This document shows positions 7,758 to 16,461 of a stretch of 37,283 nucleotides of DNA, piece after piece. Each line of letters starts with the position of its first letter. The first letter of the stretch is position 1. The stretch is from JACNKV01 sp964422145. GTDB lineage: Bacteria; Fidelibacterota; Marinisomatia; Marinisomatales; JACNKV01. The stretch lies in contig CAYQZV010000021.1 in the NCBI GenBank assembly GCA_964422145.1, positions 1-37,283 on the forward strand, in the 5' to 3' direction. The notes beneath the pieces were generated by a model. The model made no database searches. It had not been told where the DNA came from and saw only the letters and a program-made list of their open reading frames with translations. Position numbers and translations under genes: made by a program.

Positions 7758-9047
7758 TTATCTTCCCAGCCAGTTTTTTCCGCGGGAATGATTAAACAAC
7801 ACCGGAAGCAATATTAGATAATAGATTGATATAATCTTTGTATAGTGTGTAATGAATGAGCTGAAGTCTAGATTAGAGATTGATCCCCATAACACCATCA
7901 TAATAGTAATTAATAAAAGGCCGGTTTGCCAAAGCAGCGATGTGATTTGTTTATCATAAATATTATTAACAGTACTCAGTGGAGATATAATAAACTTAGC
8001 CATAACGATGGGCATCAATATCTTAGCATACTGCCCTGCGATTCGCCATTCTTCACTGAAAACAAATGCAAAGATATCTTCAACAATGAAGAACAGTGGA
8101 ACAAAAATAGCAAAAGACAAAATGACCAATTTTCGACTCACTGCCTTAAAAGTTTTGACTGATTCGCCGGTCTCTTTTTGTTCTTGAGAAGCCTGTTGAT
8201 AAAAAACCTGACCAATGGAATTTCCAATGATGTTGATTGGCATTGCGATTATCTTATTTGCGAAAGAATAAAATCCAAGTGTCGCTATCGAGAACATGGA
8301 TGACACACTGATATTCATCACATTCTGTGTTAAGGTATTTGACATAATCGCCCACACAGAATATTTTGGAAACCGATGATACCGCCCCGCTAAGTCTCGA
8401 ATTTTGCTCAACGATATTTGTTTCTTCAACGAAGACAGTTTTAACGACTTTATGATCAAATGCCCGGATGATAAAAACGTTGAAAAAAGCTGACCCGAAA
8501 TTAGTCCGAGAACACCGGCCTTTAGCAATCCAATGATGACCTGAATTGAAGCTAATGTGACTGATTTAAGTATATTGGCTTTTGCAATGATTTTATATTT
8601 TTTTAATCGGGTTGCATACACATTGATAATTTGAAAAGATCCTAAACCAAATATCATGATCGGGACGAAATACAACCATGCCGATATTGAATTATTTTTT
8701 AACAAGGATAAAATCTGAGTATGAAAAATGAGTACACATAAGAATGTAAGGATGGTTGTTACAATTAGGATCAGAAAAGACAATACAATTAAATTGAGAG
8801 CGTCGTCCTCATTTTCCGGAAGTAAAATCGCCTGTTCATATCGAGCACTTGCAATCATGCCGATCAACATTGATATGGATAAAAACAACGCCAGTACACC
8901 AAAATCTTCCGGGGAATATATCCTGGTTAAAATTGGGCTGATTGCAATGGGAATGATCTGAGAAACAGTCGTCCCGGTTACGAGAGTCAGCACATTACGG
9001 CTAAACTCAGTATTCAGATTTAATATTTTCTTTAACTCATTCAGCAT
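7758..9047 (-). CDS. Wzx-like oligosaccharide flippase
   Basis: A 429-residue polytopic membrane protein with about 12 hydrophobic segments and the N-terminal pattern of the PST/MOP flippase family ('VSQIIPIAISPILTRIYSPE' and 'ARYEQAILLPENEDDAL'). Members move undecaprenyl-diphosphate-linked repeat units across the inner membrane. It overlaps the upstream glycosyltransferase gene by 11 bases and is followed after four bases by the FrhB-like gene, so it belongs to the glycan operon. Substrate specificity cannot be read from sequence. Confidence 0.88.
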   Translation of the reverse strand: MLNELKKILNLNTEFSRNVLTLVTGTTVSQIIPIAISPILTRIYSPEDFGVLALFLSISMLIGMIASARYEQAILLPENEDDALNLIVLSFLILIVTTILTFLCVLIFHTQILSLLKNNSISAWLYFVPIMIFGLGSFQIINVYATRLKKYKIIAKANILKSVTLASIQVIIGLLKAGVLGLISGQLFSTFLSSGHLIIKSLKLSSLKKQISLSKIRDLAGRYHRFPKYSVWAIMSNTLTQNVMNISVSSMFSIATLGFYSFANKIIAMPINIIGNSIGQVFYQQASQEQKETGESVKTFKAVSRKLVILSFAIFVPLFFIVEDIFAFVFSEEWRIAGQYAKILMPIVMAKFIISPLSTVNNIYDKQITSLLWQTGLLLITIMMVLWGSISNLDFSSFITHYTKIISIYYLILLPVLFNHSRGKNWLGR

Positions 9048-10191
9048 TTAAAACATATTCATAATATTGGATGGTCTTATCAACCATTTTACTTATCGAA
9101 AATTCTCCAACAGTATTATATCCGTTTTGGATGATCTTGTTTCTAAACTTTTGGTCTTTCAACAGCATGCTTATCTTCGCTGTTAATGAGTTTGTATTCC
9201 GTGGCGAAACCAAAACACCATTCTCATTGTCTTCAATCAACTCAGGAATCCCGCCCGAGTGTCCGCCGATAACTGGAAGTCCGTTTGACATGGCTTCTAA
9301 AAAGACCAATCCAAACCCTTCCATTAAAGACGGCATTACAAATATGGATGCATCCTGATAATACTTATGAATATCCGTCGGGTTCACCCATCCTGTGAAC
9401 TCCACATGTTGTTCGATTCCTAATTTAGTTGCGATAAATTTCAGCTTTGGGATATTTTGGTTCTTCCCGATGACAAGCAACGATATATTTGGATATTCCT
9501 GAATAAGCTGTTTTAACGATTTAAAAATAGTCTGAATACCTTTTCGCTGAACATTTCCACCGACGAGCAATAATGTAGGATTCATTAACCGCTTAGCTTC
9601 TATCTGATCGTTAACCAGATGAATGTCTAACTTCATTCCGAGGTAAACCGTTTTAATGTGATCTTTAGAGATCGCATACGCTGAAGCAATTTTTTCAGTG
9701 GTTGCGTTCGAGTTCGCCAATAAACCCGACAATCGTTTCAGCGCTTTCTTTTCTAAAATTCGTACAAATGAATAGTACATCCAACGTTTCAGCCAGTCGA
9801 TATAATCGTGCTTATAATGAAAAAAGTTCCAACTATGTCGGGCAAAATAATCATCATGCAATGTTCCTATAGCCGGAATACTCCCGCGGTAAGCAAACGA
9901 TTCACGGGCATCCGCGAAATGAATGATGTCTGCATTTAACCCTTTTAATGCTTTTTTATAGGCATAGGACAAAGAAAACCATCCGCCGTGCGTAAAGTCT
10001 AGCTTTGAAGGCTTGACTGAAATGAACGTAACCCCTTTCATTTCAATAGGTTCACCCGGAGACACCACGGTTACTTTGATTCCTTGTTCAACCAATCCTT
10101 TGACCATCGCTGTAGAATATGCACCTAATCCGGACCAGTAATTTCCAAACTGTTGGGTGCAAATGATGGTATGTTTCAAGTTCCGGTTCAA
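9037..10191 (-). CDS. Glycosyltransferase family 4 (GT-B fold)
   Basis: 384 residues with the two Rossmann lobes of GT4. The N-terminal lobe has the acceptor-side loop 'GNYWSGLGAYSTAMVKGL'. The C-terminal lobe carries 'LLLVGGNVQRKGIQTIF' and the EX7E-type motif EGFGLVFLE, followed by 'AMSNGLPVIGGHSGGIPELI', which binds the nucleotide-sugar phosphates. It should transfer a sugar from a nucleotide donor with retention of configuration at the cytoplasmic face. It lies one base after the YfhO-like gene and overlaps the flippase gene. Confidence 0.88.
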   Translation of the reverse strand: MNRNLKHTIICTQQFGNYWSGLGAYSTAMVKGLVEQGIKVTVVSPGEPIEMKGVTFISVKPSKLDFTHGGWFSLSYAYKKALKGLNADIIHFADARESFAYRGSIPAIGTLHDDYFARHSWNFFHYKHDYIDWLKRWMYYSFVRILEKKALKRLSGLLANSNATTEKIASAYAISKDHIKTVYLGMKLDIHLVNDQIEAKRLMNPTLLLVGGNVQRKGIQTIFKSLKQLIQEYPNISLLVIGKNQNIPKLKFIATKLGIEQHVEFTGWVNPTDIHKYYQDASIFVMPSLMEGFGLVFLEAMSNGLPVIGGHSGGIPELIEDNENGVLVSPRNTNSLTAKISMLLKDQKFRNKIIQNGYNTVGEFSISKMVDKTIQYYEYVLNAE

Positions 10192-10192
10192 A

Positions 10193-12595
10193 TTATTTAT
10201 TTTTGTTTTGGGTTCGTAAAATCATAGATTTATTCAACCAAAGTCCGTATCCGATCAAAATGATAATGACCCCGGCAAACAATATTCGGCTTAACCATAA
10301 AGCTCGTGAGAATGATGCCAGTTCAAATCGAAACTCTACTTGATGCTCACCTTCGGGAACGATCACAGACTGCATCATGTGATTTGTTTGATAAACCTCA
10401 GTTTCTTTACCATCAATATACGCTTTCCAGCCCGGAGCATAATACCCCTCGCTAAATACAATCAAACCATCCTTTTTCATTGTCGCTGATACAGATGTTT
10501 TTTGAGGCTCCCAATGAGTCACTTCAACCTGTGAATCATCTGAATTAAAGACAGACTGAGGTAATGCTATATTAACAATCGCATGTCTTTCAGGATTAAA
10601 CTCAGGAGATGCGATCTTTGAAAACACATTTTCTTTGTCTTTTGCCACTATAACCGAGTCAGCTAAGAAGACTCGGGGTAAATATCCATTTACCCGATAA
10701 ATATTTTCACCATTGAATGTACGTTGGAAAACTAAATCCGGATGTTTAAACTGTTGCTTTGAGATGACATACTTGGTGTTTGTCATTCTCAAAAAGTTTA
10801 ATTGTCCGTTGAAATTTCGATCTAAAAAGTCCTGATAATTTGCCATTTTTGCTGCATGGTATCCTCCGATGGACGCTATTTCAAACCAGGCATATTGGTT
10901 GGTTGAAAAGTCATCTAATGGTAAGACACGAAACAAATCTTTGTCCTGTTTTAGAAAATCGATCGTTTTGGTTTTCTTCGGTTCCATCAACTTGCGTGAG
11001 GTTCGTGAAAACATTGGAGGAATAACTTGTCGTCCGATATATGAAAGATCAGCGAAAATCAAAACCGCCATGATAAAAATAAACGGTTTTACTGAAATTT
11101 TCTTCGTCATCGTCCCCCAAATGAGCCCAAGCGTGCCGGCAGCTAATAAAATGGCAATCCAAAGGTCTTTGTAAAACATATCAAACCGCATTTGATATAA
11201 ATAGTTGATCTGTCTGGGGTCGGAAAATTGTTTGATCCGCTGGGTAGAAACATCAGCGCTGTTATAAATGCTGTACATCCATGTCGATAATGTCTCCTTA
11301 AATAAGAGAACGATCACTGCAAGGATACCGACGCTGACAAGTGACTTCAGCACGATCTTTGAATCTATCTTATTTGCATCTCTAGATAATTTATCCAAAA
11401 TGAGTTGGAATCCCCATCCAGAGAGAACAGCAACACTCATTGCAAACAGAATTAAGATCATTGAAGGTTCTCGAAACTTGTTGAAATACGGTAAATAGTT
11501 CAGTAACAGATGAGATAACGCTGAGAAATTTTTTCCCATACTGATCAATAATGAAAAAACGATCATCATGATCAAGAACCAGTAATCTTTGCGTTTTTTC
11601 CCAGAAACAAGCGCAAAAATTGCTAAAATGATGACAGGGATACCCAAGTAATGCGGATAACTTGTGAACGGCATATCTCCCCAATACGATCCTCCGCCAA
11701 ATCCGCTAAATCCCGGAATGAGGAAGGAGAATATTTCCCACCAACTGAATGACCACCCCGTAGCATAGTCGTAGGATAATCCGCCGGCCCCAGCCCCTCC
11801 GCTTCCAGCACCGCGAATGGAGTACGGTAAATATTCCCTCATCGGATTTAAAACGATCGATGCCATTAAATATCCGATCCCAAGTGAAATCAGTGTCATA
11901 CCGCATACATGCACAATGTCCTTCCACGGTGTTTTCTCTTTAACGGCATCCACAATTCTAAACAACGTATATAAACCAATCATAAGTAAACCGTAATAAG
12001 CCACCTGCGGATGATAACTTCCGATTTGTGATCCTACCGCTCCACCGAGCAATATCATAAAAATCCATTTCTTGGTGTTCCATAATTGGCGAAGGACGTA
12101 TAATATCAATGGCAAGTGAATAAAGGTGACAATTCGGTTTGTATGCGGTGTGCCTAACATTTTGGTTGTGAATATAAACGCCATCGCACCGAGAAACGAT
12201 GCCGGATATCCCAAACCGTATGAGCGCATCAATAAGAGCATGAATACTGCACCGAGAAACAGATTAAAGGTGAACCCTGCCGATAATCTTTTTCGGACAA
12301 CGTCCGGGAAAACTTTGTACAGTGTTTCGAGTGTATATTGCAATCGGTACGTCCCTGAAGCATGGAACGGCATTCCGCAGAAAATATACGGATACCAGAG
12401 GGCATGTTCTCCATAGGCCTCGTAATAATCATCTTTGTATTTTTCAAAGATCATACCTTGAGTCTTTACGTCACCGATTGATAGCTTCTGCCCCTCTAAA
12501 ACTGGTTCTTGATAAAGGAAAACAATGCCAATCAGCAATAACCCCAGCATTAATATCCATGTTTTAACCGATTGATTTAATTTGATTTCCTTCAC
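10193..12595 (-). CDS. YfhO-family membrane protein (putative GT-C transferase)
   Basis: An 800-residue membrane protein with about 12 transmembrane helices in the first 525 residues, a soluble domain of roughly 240 residues, and a last helix near 770-790. This is the layout of the YfhO family, including the conserved 'FREPSMILILFAMSVAVLSG' segment and, near the end, 'GYYAPGWKAYIDGKE'. In Gram-positive bacteria YfhO is proposed to transfer sugar from a C55-phosphate carrier made by a CsbB-type GT2 onto lipoteichoic acid outside the cell. A GT2 of that kind is four genes upstream in the same cluster. A diderm has no lipoteichoic acid, so the acceptor here is unknown. Its ATG overlaps the upstream glycosyltransferase gene by four bases. 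Confidence 0.85.
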   Translation of the reverse strand: MKEIKLNQSVKTWILMLGLLLIGIVFLYQEPVLEGQKLSIGDVKTQGMIFEKYKDDYYEAYGEHALWYPYIFCGMPFHASGTYRLQYTLETLYKVFPDVVRKRLSAGFTFNLFLGAVFMLLLMRSYGLGYPASFLGAMAFIFTTKMLGTPHTNRIVTFIHLPLILYVLRQLWNTKKWIFMILLGGAVGSQIGSYHPQVAYYGLLMIGLYTLFRIVDAVKEKTPWKDIVHVCGMTLISLGIGYLMASIVLNPMREYLPYSIRGAGSGGAGAGGLSYDYATGWSFSWWEIFSFLIPGFSGFGGGSYWGDMPFTSYPHYLGIPVIILAIFALVSGKKRKDYWFLIMMIVFSLLISMGKNFSALSHLLLNYLPYFNKFREPSMILILFAMSVAVLSGWGFQLILDKLSRDANKIDSKIVLKSLVSVGILAVIVLLFKETLSTWMYSIYNSADVSTQRIKQFSDPRQINYLYQMRFDMFYKDLWIAILLAAGTLGLIWGTMTKKISVKPFIFIMAVLIFADLSYIGRQVIPPMFSRTSRKLMEPKKTKTIDFLKQDKDLFRVLPLDDFSTNQYAWFEIASIGGYHAAKMANYQDFLDRNFNGQLNFLRMTNTKYVISKQQFKHPDLVFQRTFNGENIYRVNGYLPRVFLADSVIVAKDKENVFSKIASPEFNPERHAIVNIALPQSVFNSDDSQVEVTHWEPQKTSVSATMKKDGLIVFSEGYYAPGWKAYIDGKETEVYQTNHMMQSVIVPEGEHQVEFRFELASFSRALWLSRILFAGVIIILIGYGLWLNKSMILRTQNKNK

Positions 12596-13779
12596 GATAA
12601 ATTCCTGTCATCATTAATAATTTTTTCCAATACCCGATCATATTCACGGATACGATTTTTCCATGAATATGTATCCGCAAATATTTGAGTAGATTGACGT
12701 TTTTCATGATCCCATTCAGATAGCGCTGTTTCAATTCCGTTGATAAACTCATTTTTTTGTGTACAATACATTACGTTCTGAAACGGTATTAATGCTTTCG
12801 AAGCAATGGTTACGATCGGTTTTCCCATCGCTAAATACTCAAACATTTTTAGCGGGACTAACCCCTCTCCAACTTCTCCTTGAGAAAACGGCATTAAACA
12901 AACATCAAATCCAAGAATGTATTTGGGGACGTCCTTGCGTTTTTTCATTCCGAGAAAATGAACGTTATTCAGAGAACTTAGTAGTTGGATATTCGGATGT
13001 TTCTCGTTCAGCCCAATCAACACAACTGAACCCTTTGTAAAATGTTTTGCAGTTTCAATGATCAGATCAATGTCGATCCATTTGCCAACCGATCCTGAGA
13101 ATCCGATGATGGGATGGGACAATCCCTGTAAGTCATCAGGTAAAGCTGCTCCTTCATAGGTTTTTGGATCAAAGAGATTTGTGTCAACTCCATTGGGAAT
13201 GTCTGCGATGTTTGTATGGGAAGCATCAGTATAGGTCAATAATTTGGGTGAAACACGAAACACGGTATCCACTTTTGATATCAACTCTTGTTCGTCAGTT
13301 TTGATCACCGATGGGTTTCCCATCCCTGCATCGGACAGCAATACAGGCCAATCATCCACGCAATGATATACCGAGGTCGATTCATTCATCGTTCCGACAA
13401 TATCAGCAGTTTGATGTAAAAACGTCCAAAGAATCGGATCAGACATTTTCAATTTTGTTACAGCTTTGTTTATCTTGCATCGCAATAGTTTTTGATTCAG
13501 CCATCCGATCCATCTAAAGTGGTTTCGCAATGGAAGCCTAGGAATTGGTGTAAGGATGAATAAATTATCGCTATCCTGTGTCAATCTGCCCAAAGATGTC
13601 ACCGGCCACTTTTTTCCCATTAATCCATAAAATAACTTCCCGAATGAGTAATTGGCTTCGACATATAAAACCCGGTTTTCCTTGATCAGCTGCTCAGTAA
13701 TATATTGTTTGGATGTCCAGTATCTGTCATCCATCATCTGATTTGAGATCAGGATAATATCTTTATCTTTTAAGATCAT
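12592..13779 (-). CDS. Glycosyltransferase, TuaH/GT4-like
   Basis: A 395-residue GT-B enzyme. The N-terminal lobe has the 'SVYHCVDDWPVL' sequence typical of a TuaH-like subgroup, and the linker 'DIPNGVDTNLF'. The C-terminal lobe has 'IIGFSGSVGKWIDIDLI' and a donor-binding motif around 'GEGLVPLKMFEYLAMGKPIV', where the first Glu position of the EX7E pattern is shifted relative to classical GT4. It is coupled by four-base overlaps to genes on both sides. The donor and acceptor are unknown. Confidence 0.85.
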   Translation of the reverse strand: MILKDKDIILISNQMMDDRYWTSKQYITEQLIKENRVLYVEANYSFGKLFYGLMGKKWPVTSLGRLTQDSDNLFILTPIPRLPLRNHFRWIGWLNQKLLRCKINKAVTKLKMSDPILWTFLHQTADIVGTMNESTSVYHCVDDWPVLLSDAGMGNPSVIKTDEQELISKVDTVFRVSPKLLTYTDASHTNIADIPNGVDTNLFDPKTYEGAALPDDLQGLSHPIIGFSGSVGKWIDIDLIIETAKHFTKGSVVLIGLNEKHPNIQLLSSLNNVHFLGMKKRKDVPKYILGFDVCLMPFSQGEVGEGLVPLKMFEYLAMGKPIVTIASKALIPFQNVMYCTQKNEFINGIETALSEWDHEKRQSTQIFADTYSWKNRIREYDRVLEKIINDDRNLS

Positions 13780-14885
13780 AGTTCCGCTAAACTATCTTTT
13801 ACCAATGATCCCAATTTATTCACGGATAAACGATCCTGGAAATTGTGATATCCTTGCTGGGCTACTCTTTCTCTCTCCAAAGGATTATCCTTTATCTCAA
13901 CGATTTTTTTTGCCATTTTTTCCGGAGTTGGATCACAAGCGAACACCTGCTCGCCCGGAATAAGTAATTCTTTCAGTGCATCTGTTTCAGCAGTTAAAAT
14001 TGGCTTTTTTACTGCTAATGCCTGATATAGTTTGTTCGGAATTACTCGTCTCGCTTTTTCAGAATCGCCAAAGATTCCCAACAGTAAGTCTGCTTTACTC
14101 ATTTCTTCTGCTAATGAATCATACAAAATCCAGTCAATCAACTGAACATTACCCAACGACATTTCGCTGATCTTAATTTCAACAGATTCTCTCAGCTGCC
14201 CTTTCCCGATTAAAACAAATTGAATTTCCTCAGATGATTTTAAAAGGACGGCTGTTTCTATAATTTTTTCTATTCCGTGAAGCGGGATAAATTTCCCAAC
14301 AAACATGACAGTGAATTTTGGATTGGACTGAGTTTCAAAAGGCCGAAACACGTTATCATCCGCACCGACAGGTATTCGTTTAAATCGGATATTATTTAAA
14401 TCTAATGTTTCTTTAAAGTATTGGATGTGTGCGTTTGTATCCAGAAAAACCATATCAGACAACTTACACGCTGTTCGGTCTAAAAAATAGAATAGTTTAC
14501 TTTTAAGTGAGGATTCATCAAAATATCCGCGATCAGAAATCACTGTATCAAATAATGAGATCAATGGATTGAATACCAATTTTTTCCGACCGAAAAATGA
14601 TAGTAATTTTGCTAAATAAATATCCAGATGACCGATATATCCTACCACTATTATGTCATGTTTTGGAATGATAAAGATATATTTAAAGAACAGACGAATC
14701 TGTGATAGGATGAAAGAGAGTACAAACGCAGGAGAGGACCCGAAATCTTTTCCTTTGGTTTGGGTCTTTTCCCATAATGGTGCGTGGCATTCAAATACCT
14801 CCACTCCATTCTGTTTTAATCCCTCGATAAAAATGGAGTTACGTGGATAATCCCGTTCATAGGTGCCGAAGTAACATATCCTCAT
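13776..14885 (-). CDS. Glycosyltransferase family 4-like protein
   Basis: A 369-residue GT-B protein. The C-terminal half has the strand 'KFTVMFVGKFIPLHGIEKII' and the donor-site region 'VIPNKLYQALAVKKPILTAE', the lipid-sugar transferase version of the GT4 donor motif. A hydrophobic patch (about residues 53-75) may help attach it to the membrane. It begins the run of tightly overlapping genes (GT-GT-YfhO-GT-flippase), following the GT2 gene after 26 bases. The specific sugar cannot be predicted. Confidence 0.84.
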   Translation of the reverse strand: MRICYFGTYERDYPRNSIFIEGLKQNGVEVFECHAPLWEKTQTKGKDFGSSPAFVLSFILSQIRLFFKYIFIIPKHDIIVVGYIGHLDIYLAKLLSFFGRKKLVFNPLISLFDTVISDRGYFDESSLKSKLFYFLDRTACKLSDMVFLDTNAHIQYFKETLDLNNIRFKRIPVGADDNVFRPFETQSNPKFTVMFVGKFIPLHGIEKIIETAVLLKSSEEIQFVLIGKGQLRESVEIKISEMSLGNVQLIDWILYDSLAEEMSKADLLLGIFGDSEKARRVIPNKLYQALAVKKPILTAETDALKELLIPGEQVFACDPTPEKMAKKIVEIKDNPLERERVAQQGYHNFQDRLSVNKLGSLVKDSLAEL

Positions 14886-14911
14886 TATTGTGACTCAGAC
14901 CGGATGAAAAT

Positions 14912-15838
14912 TTAAAGAATCTGCCGAACTCTTGATTCTTTATCCTGATCTCCTCGAGCGATCATCTCAGCAATAATACCGATCGAGAAAAACCATAAGC
15001 CAAGAATAAAGATCATCGCACCAAACAGCATCATCGCCATATGGGTGTAAAACGAATGGCCCGCAAACACCTTTAATCCTACCACATACAGCTCAATGAA
15101 GAACGAAATGATCAGGCTGATCAGCCCAAAGAATCCAAACAGATGCAGCGGCTGCTGCGTGTAACGGTTAAAAAATAAAATCGTAAGCAGATCAAAAAAA
15201 CCATGAAATAATCTCGAGCCGCCATACTTTGTCTCACCATGTTTCCGGGCATGATGCTTAACCGGAATTTCAGTGACTTTGAATTTTTTCTGTCCTGCCA
15301 TTGCAGGGATATATCGATGCCGCCCGCCATAAATGTCTATCGCATTTGTAACCGCTTTTCGGTAAATTTTCAATCCGCAGTTAAAATCATGGATTTGAAC
15401 GCCTGTCATTAATCTTGTGATAAAATTAAAGATTTTAGATGGAAACGTTTTCGTCCAGGGGTCTTTGCGATTCACTTTCCAGCCTGAGACCAGATCGAAC
15501 CCTTCTTCCAGTTTATTGACTAAATTCGGAATTTCTTCGGGGTCATCCTGCAAATCAGCATCCATGGTGATAATATAATCACCTTTTGCATGTTTGAATC
15601 CTTCTGAAAGCGCTGCAGATTTACCATAATTCCGGTGAAATTGTATAAACGTAACGGTGGACGTACTTTGAGCCAAAGTTTCTAAAAATGCAACACTGCC
15701 ATCTGTAGAGCCATCATCGACAAAAACAATCTCCCATGACGAATATGAATTCAGAACGTACGATAGTTTTGAAAAAAGTTCCGGCAGGGATTCAACCTCA
15801 TTGTATACCGGGATAACCACAGAAATAGTTTTATTCAT
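14912..15838 (-). CDS. GT2 polyprenyl-phosphate glycosyltransferase (CsbB/GtrB/ArnC-like)
   Basis: 308 residues. The GT-A domain (about 1-225) has the nucleotide-binding VDDGSTDG and the metal-binding DADLQDDPEE. It ends with two transmembrane helices in the last 85 residues (about 228-250 and 264-290). This is the layout of DPM1/GtrB/CsbB/ArnC enzymes, which make C55-P-linked monosaccharides such as Und-P-GlcNAc or Und-P-glucose. The start is placed at the second in-frame ATG, two bases after the stop of the lipoprotein gene, where the protein begins MNKTISVVIPVYNE and a GGA lies upstream. The ATG four codons earlier (15850) has no ribosome site. It probably supplies the lipid-linked sugar for the YfhO-like protein. 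Confidence 0.9.
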   Translation of the reverse strand: MNKTISVVIPVYNEVESLPELFSKLSYVLNSYSSWEIVFVDDGSTDGSVAFLETLAQSTSTVTFIQFHRNYGKSAALSEGFKHAKGDYIITMDADLQDDPEEIPNLVNKLEEGFDLVSGWKVNRKDPWTKTFPSKIFNFITRLMTGVQIHDFNCGLKIYRKAVTNAIDIYGGRHRYIPAMAGQKKFKVTEIPVKHHARKHGETKYGGSRLFHGFFDLLTILFFNRYTQQPLHLFGFFGLISLIISFFIELYVVGLKVFAGHSFYTHMAMMLFGAMIFILGLWFFSIGIIAEMIARGDQDKESRVRQIL

Positions 15839-15840
15839 GT

Positions 15841-16461
15841 TTAATTCCATTTAACTGTTGACGGGATGTTTCGAACAATCGATGGGTTCCAAGTCCCATA
15901 TTCGCGGTTGGTTATTTCAAGCGATATCGTGTGATTATTCTCTTTATCTTGGAATTCCAGTCCCGAAGTTACGGATCCAAATTGCGTTAATTCAGACGAT
16001 AAAACCAACGAAACATTTAATGATGTTAATTCCGATAAATCCTTGGATTCTTCAAATGGATTTGTGCCCCACATCACTTTGGTCAGATCCAACGGAGAGA
16101 AAAACTGTATCGCGGGGAACTGCTCGATAAATAAGTCATAAGAATATCGTCTATTTTTTCTCATATCCCAAATTTGAGTATCATCTTGAAACAACTGCAT
16201 ATACATGGTTCGCCTGCCCAAAATATCTTTGAACATAATATGTGTGCTGTCATTTTTCGATGTGAATGAAAACAGCAGCTGCCCCGTGATGGACCCTGAT
16301 GCTTGAAGTTTTCCTTTCCCAGAACAAGTTTTTAACGATGTTTTTAACGTCTCATAACTCATTTCATATTGCTCAATTTCGCTGGGAATTGTGCTAATTT
16401 TCGCACATCCGGACAGCGCTAAGCACAACAACACTATTCGAGTAAATGTCGTTTTAATCAC
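15841..16461 (-). CDS. DUF4292-like outer-membrane lipoprotein (LolA/LolB-type fold)
   Basis: A lipoprotein signal ends at the lipobox ALSG/Cys19. The mature part has the antiparallel-strand pattern of DUF4292 ('SGKGKLQASGSITGQLLFSF', 'DILGRRTMYMQLF', 'IWDMRKNRRYSYDLF'), a family common in Bacteroidota with a suspected LolA/LolB-like lipoprotein-binding fold. The start is GTG and overlaps the TPR gene stop by eight bases, with AAGGA about ten bases upstream. The pairing of a TPR lipoprotein and DUF4292 recurs in Bacteroidota (from memory). Possible roles are envelope assembly or lipoprotein handling; no function is proven. Confidence 0.78.
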   Translation of the reverse strand: MIKTTFTRIVLLCLALSGCAKISTIPSEIEQYEMSYETLKTSLKTCSGKGKLQASGSITGQLLFSFTSKNDSTHIMFKDILGRRTMYMQLFQDDTQIWDMRKNRRYSYDLFIEQFPAIQFFSPLDLTKVMWGTNPFEESKDLSELTSLNVSLVLSSELTQFGSVTSGLEFQDKENNHTISLEITNREYGTWNPSIVRNIPSTVKWN

